This document shows positions 16,002-23,264 of a stretch of DNA of 33,462 nt, in pieces. This stretch comes from Bog-473 sp035483935 (GTDB lineage Bacteria; Actinomycetota; Acidimicrobiia; Acidimicrobiales; RAAP-2). How positions within the stretch are numbered: the first letter of the stretch is position 1; every line of letters begins with the position of its first letter. The stretch is taken from contig DATHPK010000233.1 of NCBI GenBank assembly GCA_035483935.1, positions 1-33,462 of the forward strand. Reading direction: 5' to 3'. The notes below the pieces were generated by a model. The model saw only the letters and a list, made by a program, of their open reading frames with translations. It did no database searches and was not told the DNA's origin. The translations under genes and the position numbers were made by a program.

Positions 16002-17273
16002 TCAGCCGCATTCGACGAGGCGGCCGGCGGCCAGCTCGTCGTGCAGCTCCACCAGCGTCGTGGCGGCGGCGCGCCAGGTGTAGAGCCGGGCCCGCAGCAC
16101 CGAGGCGGTCGACAGGCGCTCCGGCCCGAGCGGCTGGTCGAAGACCCGGCGCACGGCGGCGGCGTAGGCGCGCGGGTCAGGCTCGTCGACGAGGAACCCG
16201 GTGTGCCCGTCGTCGACCAGGGTCGTCAGACCGCCCACCGCTGACGCCACCACCGGCGTCCCGCACGCGGCAGCCTCCAACGCGACCAACCCGAAGGACT
16301 CGGAGCGGCTCGGGACGAGGCAGACGTCGGCGGCGCGGTAGTACGACGACAGCAATTCGTGCGGCTGCGGCTCGATGAAGTGCACGAACTCGCGCACCCC
16401 TCTGGCATCCGCCACGTCGTAGAGCCCCTGGAGCGACTTCTCCCCGTGCGGCCCGCTCGGACCGCCGACCACGACGAGGCGGTACGGCTCACCGCCGACA
16501 GCCCGCAGCTCCGCCAGCGCCTCGATGGCAACGTCGGCGCGCTTGAGTGGCTGGATGCGCCCGACGAACAGCAGCAGCCGACCGTCGAGCGGCAGCCCGA
16601 GCGCGCGCCGCGCCTGGGGACGGTGCCCCGGGCCGAAGAACGCGTGGTCGACACCGGGCGGCACGATGCGGATGCGGCCGGGCTCGCCGCCATAGAGCGA
16701 TGCGATCTGGTCGGCCTCGACGCTGCACGACGCCAGCACGGCGTCGGAGCACTCGATGATGGACGCCTCGGCCTCGGCGCGCCGGTGTGGCATGTCGGCC
16801 TCGACCTCTTCGGGCATCGACTCGGCCTTCACCCGGTCCAAGGTGTGGAACGTGCAGACGAGCGGCAGGTTCAGTTCGTGCTTGATCACGTGGCCCGACA
16901 ACCCCGACAGCCAGTAGTTCGCGTGGACCGAGGTGTAGGGCAGCCCACCGCCGTCGGTACCGCCGGGCCCGGTGACGGCGGCCATGCGCCCGAGCACGTT
17001 GGCCGTGAATTCCTCGACCACGGCGGGCAGCGCCTCCTTGGGGATGTGCTCCGCCGGCCCGGCCTCGACGTGGTGGACCCGGAGGCCCGGCTCGAGCTCC
17101 ACGACGGCCGGCAGGTCCGGCGACCAGGCCCGGGTGAACACGTCGCACGCGACACCGCTGCGGGCCAGCGCCGCGGTGAGCTCGCGGACGTAGACGTTCA
17201 TGCCGCCACCGTCGCCCGTGCCCGGCTGGGCCAAGGGGGAGGTGTGCAGGGAGAGGACCGCGAGCCGGCGCAT
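16002..17273 (-). CDS. mshA: D-inositol-3-phosphate glycosyltransferase, mycothiol biosynthesis
   Basis: MshA transfers N-acetylglucosamine from UDP-GlcNAc to inositol-3-phosphate, the first step to mycothiol, the main thiol of Actinobacteria. The 423-residue GT4 enzyme has the N-terminal donor/acceptor loop GTGDGGGMNVYVREL, the SVHANYWLSG and TFHTLDRVKAESM segments typical of MshA, and the C-terminal EX7E-type motif SRSESFGLVALEAAACGTP. The length matches the family. The ATG at 17273 has TAGGAT nine bases upstream and no Shine-Dalgarno sequence. It is followed immediately by the YbjN gene. Confidence 0.94.
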   Translation of the reverse strand: MRRLAVLSLHTSPLAQPGTGDGGGMNVYVRELTAALARSGVACDVFTRAWSPDLPAVVELEPGLRVHHVEAGPAEHIPKEALPAVVEEFTANVLGRMAAVTGPGGTDGGGLPYTSVHANYWLSGLSGHVIKHELNLPLVCTFHTLDRVKAESMPEEVEADMPHRRAEAEASIIECSDAVLASCSVEADQIASLYGGEPGRIRIVPPGVDHAFFGPGHRPQARRALGLPLDGRLLLFVGRIQPLKRADVAIEALAELRAVGGEPYRLVVVGGPSGPHGEKSLQGLYDVADARGVREFVHFIEPQPHELLSSYYRAADVCLVPSRSESFGLVALEAAACGTPVVASAVGGLTTLVDDGHTGFLVDEPDPRAYAAAVRRVFDQPLGPERLSTASVLRARLYTWRAAATTLVELHDELAAGRLVECG

Positions 17274-17282
17274 GCCGGCCAG

Positions 17283-17288
17283 ATCCTA
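17283..17288 (-). promoter_or_regulatory. candidate -10 element (TAGGAT) of mshA
   Basis: TAGGAT on the minus strand lies nine bases before the mshA ATG, consistent with a leaderless or very short leader transcript. Confidence 0.38.
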
Positions 17289-17305
17289 CCGGCGGCCGGC
17301 GAAAA

Positions 17306-17331
17306 GCGTCCCCACACCTGGGACGACGCTG
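17306..17331 (-). terminator. weak hairpin between the XRE gene and mshA
   Basis: Arms AGCGTCCC and GGGACGACGCT can pair with a three-base bulge. The hairpin starts 29 bases after the stop of the XRE-family gene and lies upstream of the mshA -10 element. There is no T-run. Confidence 0.25.
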
Positions 17332-17359
17332 GGCGCCGCCGGACGTAGCAACCGGAAGC

Positions 17360-17815
17360 TCAGGAAGTTGCGGTCAGGTTGCGCGGGGCGGCGGAGCTCG
17401 CCGCCGGCGGCGTTTCGGCGGCCGGTTCGGGCGCGGGATCGGCGGCCTGCGCCTGGTTGTGCTCTTCCTCGTACTCGCGACGGAACGAGAGATAGATGCG
17501 CACGAGGGCCTGCTTCTGCTCCTCGCTGATGGTCTGGTCGGCGAGGATCGCGCGGGTCAGGTCGGGCGATCCGGAGGGTGCCTCGAGGATGCCCGCCTGC
17601 ACGTAGAGCGTCTCGGCGGAGATGCGCAACGCCTTGGCGATCTGCTGGAGGATCTCGGCGGAGGGCCGGCGCAGCCCACGCTCGATCTGGCTCAGATAGG
17701 GGTTGGATATCCCCGCCAGCTCCGACAGCCGGCGCAGCGAGAGGCGGGCCGAGCCGCGCTGCTCACGGATGAACGACCCCAGATCGTGCCAACGGTCCTT
17801 GGGGTCGGTGCTCAC
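17360..17815 (-). CDS. XRE-family helix-turn-helix regulator (Rv0474-like)
   Basis: This 151-residue regulator has a cro/C1-type helix-turn-helix at about 12-70 (LSLRRLSELAGISNPYLSQI and PSAEILQQIAKALRI). The C-terminal half has an Asp/Glu/Gln-rich helix and an Ala/Pro tail. The sequence recalls the Actinobacterial family of Rv0474. The frame is open far upstream, but GTG at 17815 is the natural start because the conserved WHDLGSFIREQR begins there, with TACGCT seven bases upstream. The target genes are unknown. It is divergent from the superoxide dismutase gene. Confidence 0.87.
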   Translation of the reverse strand: MSTDPKDRWHDLGSFIREQRGSARLSLRRLSELAGISNPYLSQIERGLRRPSAEILQQIAKALRISAETLYVQAGILEAPSGSPDLTRAILADQTISEEQKQALVRIYLSFRREYEEEHNQAQAADPAPEPAAETPPAASSAAPRNLTATS

Positions 17816-17822
17816 TCTTGCA

Positions 17823-17828
17823 AGCGTA
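17823..17828 (-). promoter_or_regulatory. candidate -10 element (TACGCT) of the XRE gene
   Basis: TACGCT on the minus strand is seven bases before GTG 17815. The identical hexamer at the identical distance precedes the S53 protease gene at 31906. Confidence 0.42.
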
Positions 17829-17938
17829 CCGCCGCTTCGGCGCTTCCGGGGGTTGCCGCAATGACCGGTCCTGCCGGAACCGGGTGTCGTCACCGAAGTC
17901 AAACAACTGCTCGACCTGCGTGCATGGCGGTTGGCGGC

Positions 17939-17969
17939 CGGTTGTGAACCGTTGAGCTTCGGGTATGGT
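17939..17969 (+). promoter_or_regulatory. candidate sod promoter with overlapping inverted repeat
   Basis: A -35 box TTGTGA (17942-17947) and a -10 box TATGGT (17964-17969) are 16 bases apart, leaving a leader of about 40 bases before the ribosome-binding site. The inverted repeat CGGTT-GTG-AACCG (17939-17951) covers the -35 box and could be an operator. TTGTGAAC also equals one half of a Rex operator. Confidence 0.4.
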
Positions 17970-18017
17970 CCAGCACGCAGCACTCCGACGATCACCCCCA
18001 AACGACAGGAGACCGCG

Positions 18018-18632
18018 ATGGCCGAGTACACGCTTCCCGATCTGCCTTACGACTACGGCGCGCTCGAGCCGCACGTGTCCGCCCAGATCATGGAGCTCCA
18101 CCATGACAAGCACCACGCCGCCTACGTGACCGGCGCCAACCAGACGCTCGAGAAGCTGGCGGCGGCGCGGGACAAGGATGACTTCGGCGCCATTGTCGGG
18201 TTGGAGAAGACGTTGGCGTTCCACATCTCGGGGCACGTGCTGCACTCGATCTTCTGGAAGAACCAGAGCCCCGACGGCGGCGACAAGCCCGATGGCGCGC
18301 TGGGCTCGGCGATCGACGAGAACTTCGGCTCCTTCGACAAGTTCAAGGCGCATTTCACCCAGGCGACCATGACGATCCAGGGCTCGGGCTGGGGTGTGCT
18401 CGCGTACGAGCCGTTGGCGGGCCGGCTGATCATCGAGCAGGTCTACGACCACCAGTCCAGCATCGGGCAGAGCTCGGTCCCGCTGCTGGTGTTCGACGCG
18501 TGGGAGCACGCCTTCTACCTGCAGTACAAGAACGTCAAGGCGGACTTCTTCGCCGCGCTCTGGAACGTCGTGAACTGGTCCGACGTAGCCGGCCGCCTGG
18601 ACGCGGCCAAGGGGCTCAAGGTCGAGGGCTGA
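18018..18632 (+). CDS. sodA: superoxide dismutase (Fe/Mn family)
   Basis: The enzyme dismutates superoxide to oxygen and peroxide. The 204-residue protein has the four metal ligands His28 (ELHHDKHH), His76 (GHVLHSIFW), Asp160 and His164 (VFDAWEHAFYLQY). YDHQ places His145 where the iron form of M. tuberculosis has His and many Mn forms have Gln, but metal choice cannot be read reliably from sequence. There is no signal peptide. The ATG at 18018 has AGGAG (18007-18011) six bases upstream, so this gene uses a conventional leader. It is divergent from the XRE regulator. Confidence 0.95.
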   Translation: MAEYTLPDLPYDYGALEPHVSAQIMELHHDKHHAAYVTGANQTLEKLAAARDKDDFGAIVGLEKTLAFHISGHVLHSIFWKNQSPDGGDKPDGALGSAIDENFGSFDKFKAHFTQATMTIQGSGWGVLAYEPLAGRLIIEQVYDHQSSIGQSSVPLLVFDAWEHAFYLQYKNVKADFFAALWNVVNWSDVAGRLDAAKGLKVEG

Positions 18633-18637
18633 CCCGG

Positions 18638-18658
18638 CGCCGGCGCTCAAAGCCGGCG
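18638..18658 (+). terminator. candidate terminator hairpin after sodA
   Basis: Perfect 7-bp arms CGCCGGC and GCCGGCG flank a 7-base loop, six bases after the sodA stop. There is no T-run, as is common for actinobacterial hairpins. Confidence 0.4.
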
Positions 18659-18721
18659 TGTTCAGCGCCTCTGTGTACGGCACTCCCCTTATGAGTCTGT
18701 AGAGCCGGGGCCGGTGCGGCG

Positions 18722-18910
18722 CTACCCGATGGCCAGGTGCTGCTCGCAGAAGCGTCGGGTCGGGTCGCGCTCGAGATCGGCGTCGAGCACGGGTGACCCG
18801 CACGTGACGCAGGCCCCGTAGCCGCCGGCGCTCAGCCGATCTAGCGCTTCGTCGACGCCGTCGAGGACGGCGGCGGACCGGGCTAGGTCCGACTCGTAGC
18901 GCTCCTCCAC
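18722..18910 (-). CDS. small DksA/TraR-type zinc-finger protein
   Basis: This 62-residue protein has a short N-terminal helical part and a C-terminal zinc finger. The metal ligands are Cys34 and Cys37 (GACVTCGSPV), then Cys55 and His58 (RRFCEQHLA). The usual family finger is C4, so the last ligand is His here. TraR-type proteins bind RNA polymerase through its secondary channel; this one is short and lacks an obvious acidic coiled-coil tip, so its role is open. It sits as the tail of a long antisense open frame, but the real start is GTG at 18910, with TACCCT six bases upstream. Confidence 0.72.
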   Translation of the reverse strand: MEERYESDLARSAAVLDGVDEALDRLSAGGYGACVTCGSPVLDADLERDPTRRFCEQHLAIG

Positions 18911-18916
18911 GCAGGC

Positions 18917-18922
18917 AGGGTA
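18917..18922 (-). promoter_or_regulatory. candidate -10 element (TACCCT) of the zinc-finger gene
   Basis: TACCCT on the minus strand is six bases before GTG 18910, as expected for a leaderless mRNA. Confidence 0.38.
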
Positions 18923-18988
18923 GCGCCCGGCCCGTGAGCGGGTCCGGTTTAGACCCCGGACGGTGCGGGCAGAGGTAGCGCAATCGCT

Positions 18989-19570
18989 ATGCGAAGTCGG
19001 AGGCAACCCGGACCGGGGCCGGGTGGAGGGCCAACCACAGGCCGGACGTCGGGGGACGCCACCGCCGCAACGCCAGGCGCCCTCGGCACGGGGCGGGTCG
19101 GCACGAACGTCGCCCGGAGGTTTCCGCCCACCTGCGCTTCGGTCGGGTTGGCCCGGCGCTTTCTGCGCGAGCAGTTCGACGGGGAGACCTGCAAGGCCGA
19201 CGTCGAGGTCCTGGCGCTCATGGTCTCGGAGTTGGCCACCAACGCGGTACAGCATGCGGAAACGGAGTTCGAGGTGGGCATCTGGGTGACGCCGGACGCT
19301 GCGGGCCGGTCCGTGCTGGTCTGCGTCACCGACGCGGGCCCCGGCCGCCCGGCTCGTCAGGACCCACCGGCGCAAGCTCAGCGCGGGCGGGGCCTGCGCA
19401 TCGTGGAGTCGCTCGCCAACGGCTGGGGCGTCGAGGTGCGGAACGGTGGCACCGGCAAGACGGTGTGGTTCACGGGGGAAGTCGGGGATCGTAGAGCGGA
19501 GGACGGGCCGGCCCCTCCCGCCTGGGACGCAGGGAGGGGCCGGGCCGGGGAGGTGGTGTCCGCTCCGTAA
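18989..19570 (+). CDS. RsbW-like ATP-binding protein (anti-sigma / serine kinase type)
   Basis: This 193-residue protein has a GHKL ATPase domain of the HATPase_c_2 type found in anti-sigma kinases and single-domain regulators. The N-box is SELATNAVQHA (Asn85), the G1 box is DAGPGRP (115-121), the G2 box is GRGLRIVE (133-140), and GKTVWF closes the fold near 156-161. The first 35 residues are Gly/Pro/Thr-rich and disordered, as is the last 25-residue tail. The ATG at 18989 is assumed; a GTG at 19099 would skip the disordered part. No sigma factor or anti-anti-sigma partner is adjacent, so it is an orphan here. Confidence 0.8.
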   Translation: MRSRRQPGPGPGGGPTTGRTSGDATAATPGALGTGRVGTNVARRFPPTCASVGLARRFLREQFDGETCKADVEVLALMVSELATNAVQHAETEFEVGIWVTPDAAGRSVLVCVTDAGPGRPARQDPPAQAQRGRGLRIVESLANGWGVEVRNGGTGKTVWFTGEVGDRRAEDGPAPPAWDAGRGRAGEVVSAP

Positions 19571-19573
19571 TGT
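19568..19573 (+). promoter_or_regulatory. candidate -10 element (TAATGT) of the class V aminotransferase
   Basis: TAATGT overlaps the TAA stop of the RsbW-like gene and lies six bases before the GTG start at 19580, the leaderless layout. Confidence 0.35.
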
Positions 19574-19579
19574 GACGGC

Positions 19580-20989
19580 GTGCAATCGGAAGCACCGCTC
19601 GCCGCCCTGGTCGGGGCGCACGCCCTCGTGCCGTGCGTCGACGGCAGCGAGCGTCCCTACCGCGACCTTGACTGCGCGGCCTCGACGCCGGCGCTCGAGA
19701 CGGTGGCGGCCCGGGTGGCCGAATTCCTGCCGTGGTACTCGAGCGTGCATCGAGGCGCGGGCTACAAGTCCCGGCGCGCCACGGCCGCCTACGAGGAGGC
19801 CCGCGAGAGCGCCCATCGCTTCGCCCGGCGGCCGAACGGCCGCGACGACGTCGTGGTGCTCGTCCGCAACACCACCGAGGCGATCAACCATCTCGCGTAC
19901 CGGCTCGGCCTCGGGCCCTCCGACGTGGTCGTCACGACGGTCGTCGAGCATCACGCCAACCTGCTGCCCTGGGCCCGCGTGGCGACCCGCCGCTGGGTCG
20001 AGTGCGGCACCGAGGGCACGTTCGGCGTCGACGACGTCGTCCGGGTGCTCGAGGACGGCCCGCCGCCGGCGCTGCTCGCGCTGACCGGCGCGTCCAACGT
20101 CACCGGGTGGCTGCCGCCGGTGGAGGAGATCTGCGCCGCCGCGCACGCGCGCGGCGTGCGGGTGTTGGTCGACGCGGCACAGCTGGCTCCGCACCGCCCC
20201 CTCCCCTCCGCGCCGGACTTCATCGCCTTCAGCGGTCACAAGCTGTATGCACCCTTCGGTGCGGGTGCGCTCATCGGGCCGCGCGAGACGTTCGAGTCCG
20301 GCGACCCCTTCCTGGCCGGCGGGGGCGCGGTCGACCTGGTCGACCTCGACGAGGTCATCTGGACCGAGCCACCCGAGCGCGAAGAGGCCGGATCGCCGAA
20401 TGTGGTCGGCGCGGTCGCCTTCGGGACCGCCATGGACGAGCTGGAGCGAATCGGCTGGGACGCCGTGCGGGCGCACGAGGCGGAGCTCTGCGCCCAGCTC
20501 TACGAAGGCCTCCGCTCGATCCCCGGCGTCCGCGTCCTCGGCCCGGGCTCCTGGGACGAGGCCGGGGTCGACGGCGTCGACCACCTCGCGGTGGCGGCTT
20601 TCACGGTCGACGGCATGCATCACGCCCTGGTGGCGGCCCGGCTCAGCGCCGAATTCGGCGTGGGCGTGCGGCACGGCTGCTTCTGCGCGCACCCGTATCT
20701 GATCCGCCTGCTCGACGTCGGGAGCGCCGGCCTGGCCGAGGCGCGGGCCGCCGTGCACCGCGGCGACCGCAGCGGCATCCCTGGCGCGATCCGTGCCAGC
20801 TGCGGGCTGGGCACGTCCGGCGAGGACGTCGACGCGCTGCTCGATGCGCTGCGCGCGCTTGCGTCCGGGACACCCGCTCCCGTCTCCTACGTGCAGGACC
20901 GGGTGACCGGCGACTACTGGCCCGAGGGCGACGCGCCCGGCTGGACGACGGCCGACCGCCCCGCGGGAGCGGCGTGCGCCCGGGGGTGA
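19580..20989 (+). CDS. class V aminotransferase, cysteine desulfurase (SufS)-like
   Basis: This PLP-dependent, fold-type I enzyme of 469 residues is longer than the ~410 of SufS. Family features are EHHANLLPW (His124 stacks on PLP), Asp198 (VLVDAAQLAPH), and His220-Lys221 (FSGHKLYAPFG, Schiff base). RHGCFCAHPYL follows, with Cys367 and Cys369 where SufS has its persulfide cysteine. It may be a desulfurase or a related cysteine lyase. No SufU, IscU or other Suf gene is nearby, which weakens a cluster-assembly role. The extra length is a C-terminal tail with YVQDRVTGDYWPEGDAPGW. The stop overlaps the next gene start. Confidence 0.82.
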   Translation: MQSEAPLAALVGAHALVPCVDGSERPYRDLDCAASTPALETVAARVAEFLPWYSSVHRGAGYKSRRATAAYEEARESAHRFARRPNGRDDVVVLVRNTTEAINHLAYRLGLGPSDVVVTTVVEHHANLLPWARVATRRWVECGTEGTFGVDDVVRVLEDGPPPALLALTGASNVTGWLPPVEEICAAAHARGVRVLVDAAQLAPHRPLPSAPDFIAFSGHKLYAPFGAGALIGPRETFESGDPFLAGGGAVDLVDLDEVIWTEPPEREEAGSPNVVGAVAFGTAMDELERIGWDAVRAHEAELCAQLYEGLRSIPGVRVLGPGSWDEAGVDGVDHLAVAAFTVDGMHHALVAARLSAEFGVGVRHGCFCAHPYLIRLLDVGSAGLAEARAAVHRGDRSGIPGAIRASCGLGTSGEDVDALLDALRALASGTPAPVSYVQDRVTGDYWPEGDAPGWTTADRPAGAACARG

Positions 20990-22035
20990 TACGGCCGACG
21001 GCGCGCCCGCGCCGCGGGCATCACCGGCGAGTCGCCATCGGTGTCCTGCTGTCGCTGTCCTTCGCACCCGTGCTCGCCGCCTGCAACAAGCCGGTCGGCA
21101 GCACCTCGGTCCGCGACGTGGCCTGGGTCACCACCGACGCCTCGGTGACGCTGCCCGGCATGGACGTGACACCGGTCGACCTGGCGAAGGACCGCCGGGA
21201 GGTGAAAGTCCCCGTCGGCAGCCTGCCCTCGGCGCTCGCCTACACGGCGGGTGACCGCGGGCTGCTGGTGGTGACGCAGGGCGACGACACCCTCCACGAG
21301 ATCGACCCGGCGACCCACGACGTCATCCACTCGGTGACGGTCGGCCTGGAGCCCGACGCCGTGGCCGTCGCGCCCGGCGGGACGCACGGCCGGGGCATGG
21401 CATTGGTGGCCAACTTCGGCTCGGACACCGTGACCCCGGTGGACCTCGGCACGTGGCGCGCCGGTCCTCCGGTCCCCGTCGGCTCCGAGCCGGTGGCGAT
21501 CGCGGTCGCCCCGCCGCTCCCCGGGTCGGGCACCGTGCTGGCGTTCGTTGCGAACTTCGGCGGCAACACGGTGACGCCGATCAACGTCGGCACCATGGGT
21601 ACAGGGGCGCCCATCCCGGTCGGGCCGGGCCCGCAGACGATGGCGGTGGCGTCGGGGGCGCTGCTTGTGGGGAACTTCGGCAACGCAACCCTGACGGAGA
21701 TCGGCGCGTCCACGCTGCGGCCCGGCGCACCAGTCCCCCTGCCGTTCGCTCCTACCGCGATGACGGCCGGGGCGGGCGGGATGGGCCCTGCCGCCTACGT
21801 GTGCGGCGGGATGGGCGTGGTGGCGGTCACGCTCACCGCGCTCGGCCCGGCGGTCGGGCCCCAGATGGCGCTGTCCGACGCGGCACAGGGCATCGCGCTC
21901 AGCGCCGACGGATTGACAGCCTGGGTGACCCAGCAGGCCGGCGGGCTGGTCCCGGTGACCCTGGCCACCGGCAAGACCGGCCCGGCCATCCGCCTGGGCG
22001 GGCACCCCTCGGCGATCGTGATCGGCGCGGGCTGA
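20986..22035 (+). CDS. lipoprotein with YVTN-type beta-propeller repeats
   Basis: This is an exported, membrane-anchored protein of 349 residues. The GTG at 20986 overlaps the aminotransferase stop as GTGA. The signal has a basic n-region (RPRRGHHRR), a hydrophobic core (16-29) and the lipobox LAAC with Cys33. The mature part carries repeats such as VANFGSDTVTPVDL, VANFGGNTVTPINV and VGNFGNATLTEIG, with PVGSEPVAIAVAP-like spacers, typical of YncE/YVTN propellers. Such proteins bind ligands or partners outside the cell; no enzyme site is evident. A GTG at 20974 is an alternative start with four more residues. Confidence 0.82.
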   Translation: MIRPTARPRRGHHRRVAIGVLLSLSFAPVLAACNKPVGSTSVRDVAWVTTDASVTLPGMDVTPVDLAKDRREVKVPVGSLPSALAYTAGDRGLLVVTQGDDTLHEIDPATHDVIHSVTVGLEPDAVAVAPGGTHGRGMALVANFGSDTVTPVDLGTWRAGPPVPVGSEPVAIAVAPPLPGSGTVLAFVANFGGNTVTPINVGTMGTGAPIPVGPGPQTMAVASGALLVGNFGNATLTEIGASTLRPGAPVPLPFAPTAMTAGAGGMGPAAYVCGGMGVVAVTLTALGPAVGPQMALSDAAQGIALSADGLTAWVTQQAGGLVPVTLATGKTGPAIRLGGHPSAIVIGAG

Positions 22036-22050
22036 GCGGCGTCCGGCTCA
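22033..22050. terminator. hairpin joining two convergent stop codons
   Basis: TGAGC (22033-22037) and GCTCA (22046-22050) pair around GGCGTCCG. Each arm contains a TGA stop, one of the lipoprotein gene and one of the citrate synthase gene. The stem is only 5 bp and has no T-run. Confidence 0.25.
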
Positions 22051-23205
22051 CACGCTGTATACGGCGCGGGCACGGAATCGCACCGGCCGCTCGGTCAGCT
22101 CCTCGAGGTAGTGCGCGGCCCAGCCGGCCACGCGGGCGACGGCGAAGATGGTGCGGCCGCTGTCGGGCGGCATCCCCGTGCCCCAACTCAGCGCGGCCAG
22201 GGCGAGGTCGCAATTGGGGAGCGGCACGTCGTGCGCGGCCGCCAGTGCAATGACCTCGTGCAGGACGCTGCGCTGGTCGTCGCGCAGCAACGGCTCGGCC
22301 AACGCGAGCAGCGCGGCGAACCGCGGGTCGCCGCTCTTGTAGACGGTGTGGCCGAACCCGGGCAGCCGGCGCTGCTCGCGCAGGACGTCATTGAGGGCCC
22401 GCGCCGCACCGTCGCGTTCAGCGACGACGAGCAACTCGTAGGCGAGCTGGCTGGCGCCACCGTGCAGCGGCCCGGCCAGCGTGGCCAGCCCGGCCATCAG
22501 CGCGTCGTAGGGATCGGCGCGCACCGAAGCGGCCACCCGCACGGCCATGGTGGACGTGGCCAGTTCGTGGTCGGCCAGCAGCACGAGGGCCGCATTGACC
22601 GCCTCGGCAGGGACGGCGCCGTGTGACGCGGTCAGGCGCGCCGCGAGGCGTGCGGCGACGGGGGCGTCGCGGTCGCTGCTGTCGGTTGGCCCTGGTCCGA
22701 CCGCGTCGACCAGCGCGGCCGCGGAGCGCCGGGCCGCCCGCGCCACGGCCGGGGGCCGCAGGTCGGAACGGAGGCGGTCGCTCGCCCCGCACATCACGAG
22801 CGCCCAACGCATGCGGTCGAAGGTGTGGGTGAGCGGGCAACGCCCGAGCTCGGGCGCGCGCCAGTCACCGCCGCCGGCGGGCTCGGTCTGCCAGAGGAGC
22901 TCGGCCACCTCCTCGAAGCTGGCACGCGCCGCCAGGTCCGTCGCTCGCTGCCCGCGGTAGAGCGGGCCGAGCTCCTGGTGCAGCTGGGTCACGGCCGTCG
23001 TGATCGTGGCGAGCCGCGTCGACGTCTGCCGGCCACCCCGACTCCGCGCGGCAAGGGCCTCGACGTCGGCCAGGTCGAAGAGGCTGCCCCGGGCGCTGGG
23101 GTCGCGGTGCGACTCGAGGAGGCCGCGACTGACGTAGGCGTAGAGGGTCGGCACCTTGACCCCGAGGCGGCGGGCCGCCTCTTCGGTCGTAAGCATGCGT
23201 TCCAC
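22048..23205 (-). CDS. citrate synthase homologue with N-terminal helix-turn-helix domain
   Basis: The 385-residue fusion has an excisionase/MerR-like DNA-binding domain at about 4-50 (LTTEEAARRLGVKVPTLYAY, then SLFDLADVEAL). A citrate-synthase fold follows at about 75-380. All three catalytic residues are kept: His248 (LAGPLHGGA), His286 (GFGHTVYK) and Asp333 (PNCDLALAAL). It could be an active enzyme, a metabolite-sensing regulator, or both. The GTG at 23205 is preferred because TAAAAT is eight bases upstream; ATG at 23196 is the alternative and removes three residues. It is divergent from a second citrate synthase homologue across 59 bases. Confidence 0.88.
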   Translation of the reverse strand: MERMLTTEEAARRLGVKVPTLYAYVSRGLLESHRDPSARGSLFDLADVEALAARSRGGRQTSTRLATITTAVTQLHQELGPLYRGQRATDLAARASFEEVAELLWQTEPAGGGDWRAPELGRCPLTHTFDRMRWALVMCGASDRLRSDLRPPAVARAARRSAAALVDAVGPGPTDSSDRDAPVAARLAARLTASHGAVPAEAVNAALVLLADHELATSTMAVRVAASVRADPYDALMAGLATLAGPLHGGASQLAYELLVVAERDGAARALNDVLREQRRLPGFGHTVYKSGDPRFAALLALAEPLLRDDQRSVLHEVIALAAAHDVPLPNCDLALAALSWGTGMPPDSGRTIFAVARVAGWAAHYLEELTERPVRFRARAVYSV

Positions 23206-23213
23206 GCAGGTGG

Positions 23214-23243
23214 ATTTTATATTGACTTGATCAACGTTTACAA
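23214..23243 (-). promoter_or_regulatory. candidate promoter of the HTH-citrate synthase gene
   Basis: On the minus strand, -35 TTGTAA (23238-23243) is 18 bases from -10 TAAAAT (23214-23219). Transcription would start at or next to the GTG at 23205. TATAAA (23216-23221) is an alternative register. The palindrome at 23227-23234 is inside the spacer. Confidence 0.5.
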
Positions 23244-23244
23244 T
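23216..23244 (+). promoter_or_regulatory. candidate promoter of the CBS-citrate synthase gene
   Basis: -10 TACAAT (23239-23244) matches the consensus at five of six positions. A weak -35 TTTATA (23216-23221) is 17 bases upstream. A ribosome-binding AGGGGG (23255-23260) follows before the GTG at 23265. It overlaps the minus-strand promoter almost completely. Confidence 0.42.
23227..23234. promoter_or_regulatory. palindromic operator candidate in the divergent promoter
   Basis: TTGATCAA is a perfect 8-bp palindrome at the centre of both overlapping promoters, in an AT-rich island within GC-rich DNA. A protein bound here would affect both genes. The adjacent HTH-citrate synthase is the obvious candidate. 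Confidence 0.45.
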
Positions 23245-23264
23245 CCCTGCTCACAGGGGGCATA

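Noticed and set aside
18722..21067. A 781-codon open frame on the minus strand across the RsbW-like and SufS-like genes
   Set aside because: Only its last 62 codons look like a protein (zinc finger). The rest is the antisense shadow of real genes.
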